From: Bradyrhizobium sp. B097
Lineage (GTDB): Bacteria > Pseudomonadota > Alphaproteobacteria > Rhizobiales > Xanthobacteraceae
NCBI RefSeq assembly: GCF_038957035.1
Contig: NZ_CP152412.1
Location: 5,762,501-5,826,500 of the forward strand
Direction of reading: 5' to 3'
Length of the DNA: 64,000 nt
The notes beneath the pieces are model-generated. The model worked only from the letters and a program-made list of their open reading frames with translations. It ran no database searches and was not told where the DNA came from. The position numbers were made by a program, and so were the translations under genes. Of the stretch, positions 45,689 through 53,426 are shown piece by piece (positions within the stretch are counted from its first letter, which is position 1; each line of letters opens with the position of its first letter).

Positions 45689-46618
45689 ATGATGCGCGAG
45701 CGACGCCCACGCCGGTTCGAGGTCAGCCTCAAACATCTTCGCGCCGCCAACTCGGTCGCGGTGTATGGCAGCTTCACCGCGGCTGCCGCCGACCTCGGCA
45801 TGACGCAGTCGGCGGTGAGCCGTCTGGTGCTGCAGCTCGAACGCCAGCTCGGCGTCTCGCTGTTCCTCAGATCGACGCGCAACGTCATCCTGACCGCGCC
45901 GGGCCGCGAATTCACGGCATCGACGCAGCGCCTGCTCGCCGATCTCGGCGCCCAGGTCGACAACGCCCGCGCGCTCGGCGAACAGATCAAGGGACGCCTG
46001 ATCATCTCCTGCCTGTTGTCACTCACGCACCACGTGGTGCCGGAGGCCGTGCTGAAATACCGGAAGGCGCATCCCGGCGTCGAAATCCACCTGCGCGAGG
46101 GCCTCGGCAGCGAGGTCTATGAGGATGTGCGCAGCGGTCTTGCCGATTTCGGCGTCGGCAACGTCACCGCGCTCGGCCAGGAAGTCGTCAGCGACGACGC
46201 GGTGCAGGAGTCCTGCTTCGCGATCCTGCCCTCGCGCCATCCGCTGCGAAACAAGGCGACGCTGAGCCTCCGCGAGCTGCGCAACGAAACCTTCGTCTCG
46301 CTTCCGACCGGCTCGGGCCTGCGCAAGCAGATCGACAGCACCGCGACCGCAAGCGGCATCGTGCTCAATCACAGCACCATCGTCGAGCAGTTCGGCACGC
46401 TCTACGATTTCGTCGCGGCCAATGTCGGCATCTCGATCGTTCCGGCCTCGGCGGTGCCGCCGCGGGCGCCGCGCGGCGTGGTCGTCAAGCGGCTGGTATC
46501 GCCGCCGCTGGTTCGTAAGATCGGGATCCTGCGGCTGAAGAACCGCCCGCTGACGCCGGCCGCGACCGGATTTCTGGATATCTTCCGGCCGCTGTTCCTG
46601 AGCGCGTCACGCCGATAA
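45689..46618 (+). CDS. LysR-family transcriptional regulator
   Basis: 309 residues. The helix-turn-helix is at about 12-70 (SLKHLRAANSVAVYGSFTAA, then GMTQSAVSRLVLQLERQLGV), followed by a substrate-binding domain. GTR-type GbpR/CatM relatives share this layout. Divergent from the CoA-transferase operon at 44322-45578, which it most likely activates in response to a pathway intermediate. Confidence 0.88.
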   Translation: MMRERRPRRFEVSLKHLRAANSVAVYGSFTAAAADLGMTQSAVSRLVLQLERQLGVSLFLRSTRNVILTAPGREFTASTQRLLADLGAQVDNARALGEQIKGRLIISCLLSLTHHVVPEAVLKYRKAHPGVEIHLREGLGSEVYEDVRSGLADFGVGNVTALGQEVVSDDAVQESCFAILPSRHPLRNKATLSLRELRNETFVSLPTGSGLRKQIDSTATASGIVLNHSTIVEQFGTLYDFVAANVGISIVPASAVPPRAPRGVVVKRLVSPPLVRKIGILRLKNRPLTPAATGFLDIFRPLFLSASRR

Positions 46619-46737
46619 CCCAAGAATCATTTGAGATTCGCAGCGGAGCCTGATTAGGTTCGCCGACGCCGTCTGCTGCGCGCCGCAACTGGCACGCATG
46701 GCGGCGGCAATGCCGAACCGACAGGGCCCGACCACCG

Positions 46738-47784
46738 ATGACCAGGACGCGACGGACACGACCGACGATTCGTGACGTCGCGGCCGAGGCCGGCGTCTCC
46801 GTCTCAAGCGTCAGCCGCACGCTCAATGGCGGCCTCTATACCAGCGCCGAGCTGCATGCGCGCATCATGCGCGCGGTGAAGCGTCTCGGGTTCGAGCCCG
46901 ACCAGGCGGCGCAGGCGCTGCGCTCGCGGGCCTCCAACACCATCGGCTGCATGGTGGCCGATTTCTCCAACCCGCACTACACCGGCATGGTGAGCGCGGC
47001 GGAGGAGGAATTCCAGCGCGCCGGCTTCCTCTTGATGCTGGCGGCGACCAAGCATGAGGAGGCGCGCGAGGCGGCGTTCCTGTCGGCGGTGCGGCGGCGC
47101 CAGATGGATGGATTGCTGCTGTTCGCCGGCGACAATTCCCACAAGGATTTCATGAAGGGGCTGGCGACGCTCGACCTGCCCTGCGTGACCGTCGACCGCG
47201 AGGTACCCGATAGCGTCATGGTTCGCGTCGATCACCGCGGCGGCGCGCTGGAGGCAACGCGCTATCTGATCGGCCTCGGCCATCGCCGGATCGCGTTGCT
47301 GACCGGAAGTGCTGCGGTGCTGCCGAGCTCGGAACGGCTTGCGGGCTACCGGCAGGCGCATCAGGAAGCGAAGATCGAGGTCGACCCGACCTTGATCCGC
47401 CCGCACATGCAGGGCGCCAACACCGCCTTCAGCTCGGTGTGCCAGCTGCTGCAAATGACAAAGCCGCCGACCGCGATCATCTCGCTCGGCACCAGCATGC
47501 TGGCCGAAGTGCTGGAGGCGATCACCAGCAACGGCCTGCGCTATCCGCAGGACGTATCGATCGTGTGCAGCGGCGACACCGACCTCGCCCGCCATGCGAC
47601 GCCCGCGATCTCAGCCCTGAGCTGGGACATGAACGAGGTCGGCCGCACCGCCGCGCGGCTGTTGCTGGAACGGATCCGCGAGCCCGACAAGGCCGGTAGC
47701 AGCGCCCCCGTGTTCCTGCCGACGCGCCTCGTCCTGCGGCATTCCTGCGCTGCGCCGCCAGCGCCCACCCGAGGTCGGAAGTAG
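46738..47784 (+). CDS. LacI-family transcriptional regulator
   Basis: 348 residues. The LacI helix-turn-helix is at about 8-35 (TIRDVAAEAGVSVSSVSRTL), followed by the hinge (AARALRS-type, here AAQALRSRASNTIGCMV) and a periplasmic-binding-like effector domain. The C-terminus ends PTRLVLRHSC, typical of the family. LacI-type palindromes at 47805 and 49630 flank the monooxygenase gene, so that gene and the divergent binding protein are the probable targets. Effector unknown. Confidence 0.9.
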   Translation: MTRTRRTRPTIRDVAAEAGVSVSSVSRTLNGGLYTSAELHARIMRAVKRLGFEPDQAAQALRSRASNTIGCMVADFSNPHYTGMVSAAEEEFQRAGFLLMLAATKHEEAREAAFLSAVRRRQMDGLLLFAGDNSHKDFMKGLATLDLPCVTVDREVPDSVMVRVDHRGGALEATRYLIGLGHRRIALLTGSAAVLPSSERLAGYRQAHQEAKIEVDPTLIRPHMQGANTAFSSVCQLLQMTKPPTAIISLGTSMLAEVLEAITSNGLRYPQDVSIVCSGDTDLARHATPAISALSWDMNEVGRTAARLLLERIREPDKAGSSAPVFLPTRLVLRHSCAAPPAPTRGRK

Positions 47785-47804
47785 TCTGGCGGATTAAGCG
47801 AGTA

Positions 47805-47820
47805 TTGGAAACGGTTCCAG
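47805..47820. promoter_or_regulatory. LacI-type operator candidate downstream of lacI-family gene
   Basis: TTGGAAACGGTTCCAG is a near-perfect palindrome centred on CG. It is a variant of the perfect site at 49630. It lies 20 bases after the regulator stop and about 120 bases past the monooxygenase stop. Confidence 0.5.
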
Positions 47821-47846
47821 CCGCTCAGATCGAATAGCTCCATCCA

Positions 47847-47927
47847 CGTCATTGCGAGCGAAGCGAAGCAATCCACAGCCACCGCATGTGCGGATCGATG
47901 GATTGCTTCGCTGCGCTCGCAATGACG
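47847..47927. repeat. Palindromic element between LacI regulator and monooxygenase
   Basis: Arms CGTCATTGCGAGCGAAGCGA and its near-complement ending GCTCGCAATGACG flank a short centre of about 23 bases. This is one of the commonest palindromes between rhizobial genes. It lies in a convergent gap and could terminate transcription from both sides. Confidence 0.8.
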
Positions 47928-47943
47928 GAGAGAGACGGCGCTC

Positions 47944-49575
47944 TCAGCGCAGCCCGAAACCCTCATAACCGCGCTGCGCGATCTGCGCGATGCGGTGCCG
48001 GTAGCCCTGGCCGACATAGGGCATGAACACGCGCGGCTTGCCCGCGATGTTGGCGCCCTGGTACCAGGAATTAGCCTTCGGATAGAGCGTGCGGCTGGCG
48101 GCGTCGGCGACATGCGCCATCCAGGCCCGCTCGGCATCGCGTTCCGGCTCGATCCGAGTCAATCCCTTGGCGCGCATGTTGTCGAGACAGGCCGCGATCC
48201 ACTCAACATGGTTTTCGCAGGCGTGGATCACGTTGCCGATGACGGAGGGGCTGCCCGGCCCGGTCACGACGAACAGATTTGGGAAACCCGACACCATCAG
48301 GCCGAGATAGGCGCTGGGCCCATCGGCCCAGGCTTCCTTCAGGGTCGTGCCGTCCCGCCCACGGATCTGCATCGCGGCGAGCGCCCCGGTCATTGCGTCA
48401 TAGCCTGTCGCCAGCACCAACGCATCGAGCGTAAAGGACCGCGTCGCGGTCGCGACGCCGGTCTGGGTGACCGTCGTCAGCGGCTCCGTGCGCAAATCGA
48501 CCAGCTCGACATGCGGCAGATTGTAGGTCGCGAAATAACCGGTATCGATGCAGATGCGCTTGACGCCGAGCGGATAATCCTTCGGTGACAACGCCTCCGC
48601 CGTCGCCCGGTCATTCACGATGCCGCGGATCTTGTCGCGCACGAAGTCGCAGGCGACGTCGTTGACGGCTGCATCGGTCAGGATGTTCGGGAACGCGGTC
48701 AGGATGCCGCCGCCGCCCTGCTCCCAAAGCTGTTCATAGCGCGCCCACTGCACGTCCCGCTCGGGCACGGGCGCGCCGAAGGCATTCGAAGGCACCCGTC
48801 CGAACTCCGGCGTCTCGAGGCTTTCGCGATATTTCGCGATCACGGGCTCGGCGGCAGCGATGTCGGCTTCGGACAGCGGCGCATTGCGTGCAGGCACCGA
48901 GTAGTTCGGCGTGCGCTGAAATACGGTCAGGCGGCTCGCCGCCTTGGCGACCATCGGGATCGTCTGCACGCCCGACGAGCCGGTGCCGATCACGGCAACG
49001 CGCAAGCCGGTAAAGTCGATCTCCTGATGCGGCCACTGCCCGGTGTGATAGACCGGGCCACGAAAACGCGCGAGGCCCGCGAGCTTCGGCTTGTTGGGCA
49101 CCGAGAGATTGCCGGTTGCCATCACACAAGTCGATGCGACGATGCAATCGCCGCGATCGGTGCGCAACGTCCAGCTCTCGCCGGCCTCGTCCCAGTCGGC
49201 GCTGGTCACGCGGGTGTCGAAGCGGATCAGGGAGCGCAGATCGAAGCGGTCGGCGACGCGCTGCGCGTAGCGCAGGATCTCCGGCTGGGCGGCGTACTTC
49301 TCACTCCAGCGCCATTCCTGCCGCAGCTCCTCCGACCAGCTGTAGGAATAGAACAGGCTCGGTATGTCGCAGCGCGCGCCGGGATAGCGATTCCAGTACC
49401 AGGTGCCGCCGACATCGGACGCCGCCTCGATGCCGATCACCTTCAGCCCGAGCTCGCGCAACCGATAGATCGCATAGAGCCCGCCGAAGCCGGCGCCGAC
49501 CACGACGGCATCGCATTCGGCGACCAGCGGCGGCCTCGCGCCATGGTCCGGGCTCGTCTGCTCCAGTCTGCTCAT
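47944..49575 (-). CDS. Flavin-containing Baeyer-Villiger-type monooxygenase
   Basis: 543 residues, cytoplasmic. It has an N-terminal FAD Rossmann motif (VVGAGFGGLYAIYRL), then GGTWYWNRYPGARCDIPS. The Baeyer-Villiger fingerprint F-x-G-x3-H-x3-W-P occurs as FRGPVYHTGQWP, and a second NADPH Rossmann motif is VAVIGTGSSGVQTIP. It resembles cyclohexanone/phenylacetone monooxygenases that insert oxygen next to a ketone. A perfect LacI-type operator sits 55 bases before its start. Substrate unknown; steroid, terpene or aryl ketones are all possible. Confidence 0.92.
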   Translation of the reverse strand: MSRLEQTSPDHGARPPLVAECDAVVVGAGFGGLYAIYRLRELGLKVIGIEAASDVGGTWYWNRYPGARCDIPSLFYSYSWSEELRQEWRWSEKYAAQPEILRYAQRVADRFDLRSLIRFDTRVTSADWDEAGESWTLRTDRGDCIVASTCVMATGNLSVPNKPKLAGLARFRGPVYHTGQWPHQEIDFTGLRVAVIGTGSSGVQTIPMVAKAASRLTVFQRTPNYSVPARNAPLSEADIAAAEPVIAKYRESLETPEFGRVPSNAFGAPVPERDVQWARYEQLWEQGGGGILTAFPNILTDAAVNDVACDFVRDKIRGIVNDRATAEALSPKDYPLGVKRICIDTGYFATYNLPHVELVDLRTEPLTTVTQTGVATATRSFTLDALVLATGYDAMTGALAAMQIRGRDGTTLKEAWADGPSAYLGLMVSGFPNLFVVTGPGSPSVIGNVIHACENHVEWIAACLDNMRAKGLTRIEPERDAERAWMAHVADAASRTLYPKANSWYQGANIAGKPRVFMPYVGQGYRHRIAQIAQRGYEGFGLR

Positions 49576-49629
49576 TTGTCACATCTCTCCGGCCGCAGGA
49601 ATATTGCCATCGGTGGGAACGCGCGCTAG

Positions 49630-49645
49630 TCTGGAAACGTTTCCA
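49630..49645. promoter_or_regulatory. Perfect LacI-family operator between monooxygenase and binding protein
   Basis: CTGGAAACGTTTCCAG is a perfect 16-base palindrome with the central CG step of LacI-family sites. It lies in the 181-base divergent region, so one bound regulator could control both genes. Confidence 0.7.
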
Positions 49646-49756
49646 GATCGGAAGCGCATACGATAATTGTCGTCGGGCGTCAACGCACCGGCCCTCGGCA
49701 GGGGGCTGCGCGCACGTCACAAGGCGATCAGCGGACAATCAGGGAGTGATTGAGGG

Positions 49757-50974
49757 ATGTTGGACGGATTTTGTCTTCGTGCGTGCCTGGCGGCCGCGGT
49801 AACGATCGGCGCGCTGTCGCCGGCACTCGCGCAGAAGAACTACGGCCCAGGGGTCTCGGATACCGAGATCAAGATCGGCAACATCATGCCCTATAGCGGC
49901 CCCGCTTCGGCCTACGGCGCGATCGGCCGGACCGAGGCGGCCTATTTCAGGATGGTCAACGATCAGGGCGGCATCAACGGACGCAAGGTCAACTTCGTCA
50001 GCTACGACGACGGCTTCTCGCCGCCGAAATCGGTCGAGCAGGCACGCAAGCTGGTCGAGGGCGACGAGGTGCTGCTGGTGTTCCAGCCGCTCGGCACCGC
50101 GCCCAATGTCGCGATCCAGAAATATCTCAACGGCAAGAAGGTCCCTCACCTCTTCATCGCATCGGGCGCGACGCGTTTCGGCGATCCGCAAGGCTTTCCG
50201 TGGACGATGGGTTGGCAGCCGAACTACCAGAGCGAAGGGCGGATCTACGCCAGATACATCCTGGACAAATTCCCGAACGGCAAGATCGCGGTGCTCTGGC
50301 AGAACGACGATGCCGGCAAGGATGCGCTCAAGGGGCTGCGCGACGGCCTCGGCGACAAGGCGAGCAGCATGATCGTCGCCGACAAGTCCTACGAGCTGAC
50401 CGATCCCACGCTGGATTCGCAGATCGTGGCGCTGCGCGCCTCCGGCGCCGACATCCTGTTCACCTGGGCGGCGCCGAAGGGCGCGGCGCAGACCATCAAG
50501 AAAGTCGCCGAGCTCGGCTGGAAGCCGACCTTCTTCCTGACCTCCACCGCTACCTCGGTCGCCTCGGTGATGCGCGCCGCCGGCATCGAGCATTCGCAGG
50601 GCATCATCTCGGTCGCCTACCTCAAGGATCCGACCGACACGATCTGGAATGACGATGCCGAAACGAAGGAATGGCGGGCATTCATGGACAAGTACATGCC
50701 CGACGGCGACAAGACCAACGGCAATCACGTCTATGGCTACGCCGCCGCGCAAACGCTCGCGCAGGTGCTGATGCAGTGCGGCGATGATCTCACACGCGAG
50801 AATGTGATGAAGCAGGCCGCCGGCCTGAAGAACTTTGCGCCGAAGATGATCCTGCCCGGGATCAGGATCAACACCAGCGCGACTGACTTCCGTCCGATCG
50901 AACAGTCGCAGCTGATGCGGTTTGAAGGCGAGAGCTGGAAGCTGTTCGGCAACATCATCACCGGTAGCGAATAG
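49757..50974 (+). CDS. Branched-chain-type ABC substrate-binding protein
   Basis: 405 residues, periplasmic, Leu/Ile/Val class. It has a signal peptide MLDGFCLRACLAAAVTIGAL...ALA, then YGPGVSDTEIKIGNIMPYSG and VLLVFQPLGTAPNVAIQKYL. No permease or ATPase is adjacent. It is divergent from the Baeyer-Villiger monooxygenase with a shared LacI-type operator, so it may capture the monooxygenase substrate or a relative. The paralogue at 43042 is clearly different in sequence. Confidence 0.9.
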   Translation: MLDGFCLRACLAAAVTIGALSPALAQKNYGPGVSDTEIKIGNIMPYSGPASAYGAIGRTEAAYFRMVNDQGGINGRKVNFVSYDDGFSPPKSVEQARKLVEGDEVLLVFQPLGTAPNVAIQKYLNGKKVPHLFIASGATRFGDPQGFPWTMGWQPNYQSEGRIYARYILDKFPNGKIAVLWQNDDAGKDALKGLRDGLGDKASSMIVADKSYELTDPTLDSQIVALRASGADILFTWAAPKGAAQTIKKVAELGWKPTFFLTSTATSVASVMRAAGIEHSQGIISVAYLKDPTDTIWNDDAETKEWRAFMDKYMPDGDKTNGNHVYGYAAAQTLAQVLMQCGDDLTRENVMKQAAGLKNFAPKMILPGIRINTSATDFRPIEQSQLMRFEGESWKLFGNIITGSE

Positions 50975-51085
50975 TGCCGCCGTGCCCTCTGTTCAATGAG
51001 AGGGTGGGACGAGACGCAAAGTTGAGGCAACTCGTATCGCGAGAGCGCGCAAGTATGACTCACATACCGTACAACACATTCGAGG

Positions 51086-51109
51086 TCGTCCCTGCGAAAG
51101 CAGGGACGA
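51086..51109. repeat. Ten-base stem with GAAA loop
   Basis: TCGTCCCTGC-GAAA-GCAGGGACGA is a perfect stem-loop, a common rhizobial intergenic repeat. It lies about 110 bases after the binding-protein stop and could terminate or stabilise that mRNA. Confidence 0.75.
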
Positions 51110-51308
51110 CACCGAACTAGCTGTTTGACAGTTGAATCCTATCCGACCCGTCATCCTGAGGTGCGAGCCTCTTCGGCGAGCCTCGAAGGATGAATCGGCC
51201 ACAGTGGGGCCGTGCATCCTTCGAGACGCGCTACGCGCTCCTCAGGATGACGGGGCTAATGGCGACGCATGCGCAGGGACGACACCGAGCGGGTTGCTTG
51301 ACAGTTGA
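51101..51308. repeat. Pair of 35-base direct repeats
   Basis: Copies at 51101-51135 and 51274-51308 both read CAGGGACGACACCGA..., then about eight variable bases, then TTGACAGTTGA. They flank the large palindrome at 51147-51254, so the palindrome may have inserted between two copies or the block may have duplicated. Confidence 0.7.
51147..51254. repeat. Large palindromic element (about 108 bases)
   Basis: Outer arms CCCGTCATCCTGAGG and CCTCAGGATGACGGG are exact complements, with inner pairing around CGAAGGATG/CATCCTTCG. This is the CGTCATCCTGAGG type of repeat seen throughout Bradyrhizobium genomes. Confidence 0.8.
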
Positions 51309-51344
51309 GCGCGAAACTCTATTCCGAACGCACATCATCCACCT

Positions 51345-52178
51345 CTAGCCGGCTGGCGTCAGGATCGCCTGCCGGGCCGCATGCCAGCTCGCTTCGTCGG
51401 GCGCGCAGAGCAAACCGCCGGTCAGATTGACCGGCTTGTAGGGCGATCCGTCGAAATGCGCGCTGTAGCCGCCGGCCTCGCGATGCAACAGCCAGCCCGC
51501 GGCATGATCCCACGGCATCAGCTTGTTGTAGAACAAGAGATGGCAATGGCCCGACGCCGCCATGCGATACTCGTGCGCGGCGCATCTGAGCCAGGCGCTG
51601 ACACCAAGCTTGGACAGATTGCCGGCGACGATTGGGCGCAGCGCCTCCGGCAGAAAGTTGACGCCGATCACCGCGTCCATCTGCTTGACAGGCACTGCTG
51701 GAGCCACCCTGAGGTCATGCCGCCTGCCGTCCGGCATTTCGAGCCAGGCGCCCTCGCCGCGCAGCGCGAAGGCGGTGTCGTTGCTGACGGGATCGTGGAT
51801 CGCGCCGAACACGATCTCGCCGCGCATCGTGGCGGCCACCATGGAGCCGAACAGCGGCAGGCTCGAGGTGAAGTTCCGCGTGCCGTCGATCGGATCGATG
51901 ATGAAGGCGAGGTCCGCGGTTCCGACCTGATCGAGCGCGGCCGGATCGCGTGCCGTGCCCTCCTCGCCGATCACGACCGCGTTCGGAAACGCCCGGAGCA
52001 GCGCCGCCGAGATCGCCTGCTCGGCAAGCTCGTCAGCTTCGGTGACGACGTCGAATGCCGACGTCTTGGTGCGGACCTCGATCTCCCGGACGCGGCGAAA
52101 CCGCGGCATGATCTCAGTGCGGCCGACTTCGGCGAGGATGTTTCCGATGTTCAGCGCATCGGCATGGGACAGTTTCAC
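51345..52178 (-). CDS. Inositol monophosphatase-family phosphatase
   Basis: 277 residues, Mg2+-dependent phosphatase. It shows GEEGTARD, the metal-binding DPIDGTRNF and WDHAAGWLLHREAGG motifs in order. Possible activities include inositol phosphate, histidinol phosphate (HisN) or 3'(2'),5'-bisphosphate hydrolysis; the sequence does not decide. The GTG at 52178 with AGGAG upstream is chosen. It follows the sugar transporter genes on the same strand after 57 bases and may be the last gene of that unit. Confidence 0.88.
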   Translation of the reverse strand: MKLSHADALNIGNILAEVGRTEIMPRFRRVREIEVRTKTSAFDVVTEADELAEQAISAALLRAFPNAVVIGEEGTARDPAALDQVGTADLAFIIDPIDGTRNFTSSLPLFGSMVAATMRGEIVFGAIHDPVSNDTAFALRGEGAWLEMPDGRRHDLRVAPAVPVKQMDAVIGVNFLPEALRPIVAGNLSKLGVSAWLRCAAHEYRMAASGHCHLLFYNKLMPWDHAAGWLLHREAGGYSAHFDGSPYKPVNLTGGLLCAPDEASWHAARQAILTPAG

Positions 52179-52235
52179 GCGGCGTTCTCCTGCGTTGCGC
52201 CGGCTTCCTATCGCAGGATCATGACTGCGCGGCAA

Positions 52236-53426
52236 TCAGCGGCGCTGGTTGTAGACGTCGATGCAGACGGCGCCCAGCAGGACGAGCCCCTTGATCACCT
52301 GCTGGTAATCGATGCCGATGCCGAGGATCGACATGCCGTTGTTCATCACGCCCATGATCATGGCACCCACCACCGCGCCGCCGACCCGGCCGACGCCGCC
52401 ATAGGCCGACGCCCCTCCGATGAAGCAGGCGGCGATCACGTCGAGCTCGAAGCCAAGGCCTGCCTTCGGCGTCGCGGTGTTGAGGCGGGCAGCAAACACC
52501 AGCCCGGCGAGCGCCGCCAGCGCGCCCATGTTGACAAAGGTAAAGAAGGTCAGCCGCTCGGTCTTGACTCCCGAGAGCTTCGCCGCCTTGGCGTTGCCGC
52601 CGACGGCATAGATCTGCCGGCCGATCACGGTCCGCCGCGTGACGAAACCGTAGAGCGCGATCAGCACCGTCATGATGACGAGCACGTTCGGCAGGCCGCG
52701 ATGCGAAGCGATCAGATAGGTGAAGTAGAGCACCGCGCCGGCCAGTGCGATGCTCTTGGCGATGAAGAACGCATAGGGCTCGACCTCGATGCCGTGCGAC
52801 TGCTCGCGCGCCCGGCTCTTGGCGCTCGCGAGAACCAGCGCGAACGCCAGCACGACGCCGATCAGCAGCGAGGTCGGATAGAGCGTGCCGGCGCTCGGAA
52901 ACAGCTCGGGGATGAAGCCCGACGACAGCTTCTGGAAGGTCGGCGGAAACGGCCCGACCGACCGGCCCTGCAGCACCGCGAGCGCAAGGCCCTTGAACAC
53001 CAGCATGCCCGCCAAGGTCACGATGAAGGAGGGAATCTTGAAATAGGCGACCCAGTAGCCCTGCGCCGCGCCGATCGCGGCACCGATCAAGAGACAGACG
53101 ATGAAGGCGATCGGGTAGTCGACATGGTAGCTCACCATCAGCACCGCTGCGACCGCGCCGACGAATCCCGCGACCGAGCCGACCGAAAGGTCGATATGCC
53201 CGGTGACGATCACCAGCAGCATGCCGAGCGCCATGATCACGATATAGCTGTTCTGCAGCACGAGGTTGGTGAGATTGACCGGCTGCAACAGCGTGCCGTC
53301 GGTGACGATCTCGAAGAACAGCATGATCGCGAGCAGCGACAGCAGCATGCCGTAGTTGCGCAGATTGTTCTTGATGAAGCCGGAATGCTTCGGGGTCTCG
53401 GGAAGTGACACCGTCTTGTCGGTCAT
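52236..53426 (-). CDS. gguB: Multiple-sugar ABC transporter permease
   Basis: 396 residues, XylH/MglC-type inner-membrane permease with about ten helices. Conserved pieces are ALGMLLVIVTGHIDLSVGSV, GLALAVLQGRSVGPFPPTFQ and the C-terminal VIKGLVLLGAVCIDVYNQ. Overlaps gguA by 4 bases. With GguA and ChvE it forms a complete importer of pentoses and hexoses, in the chvE-gguA-gguB order known from Agrobacterium. Confidence 0.92.
   Translation of the reverse strand: MTDKTVSLPETPKHSGFIKNNLRNYGMLLSLLAIMLFFEIVTDGTLLQPVNLTNLVLQNSYIVIMALGMLLVIVTGHIDLSVGSVAGFVGAVAAVLMVSYHVDYPIAFIVCLLIGAAIGAAQGYWVAYFKIPSFIVTLAGMLVFKGLALAVLQGRSVGPFPPTFQKLSSGFIPELFPSAGTLYPTSLLIGVVLAFALVLASAKSRAREQSHGIEVEPYAFFIAKSIALAGAVLYFTYLIASHRGLPNVLVIMTVLIALYGFVTRRTVIGRQIYAVGGNAKAAKLSGVKTERLTFFTFVNMGALAALAGLVFAARLNTATPKAGLGFELDVIAACFIGGASAYGGVGRVGGAVVGAMIMGVMNNGMSILGIGIDYQQVIKGLVLLGAVCIDVYNQRR

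Larger units (their letters stand above)
50975..51344. other. Gene-free stretch made of repeats
   Basis: 370 bases between the binding protein and the IMPase-family gene. It contains the GAAA-loop hairpin at 51086-51109, a 35-base direct repeat (51101-51135 and 51274-51308) and the large palindrome at 51147-51254. I see no coding sequence. Confidence 0.7.
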
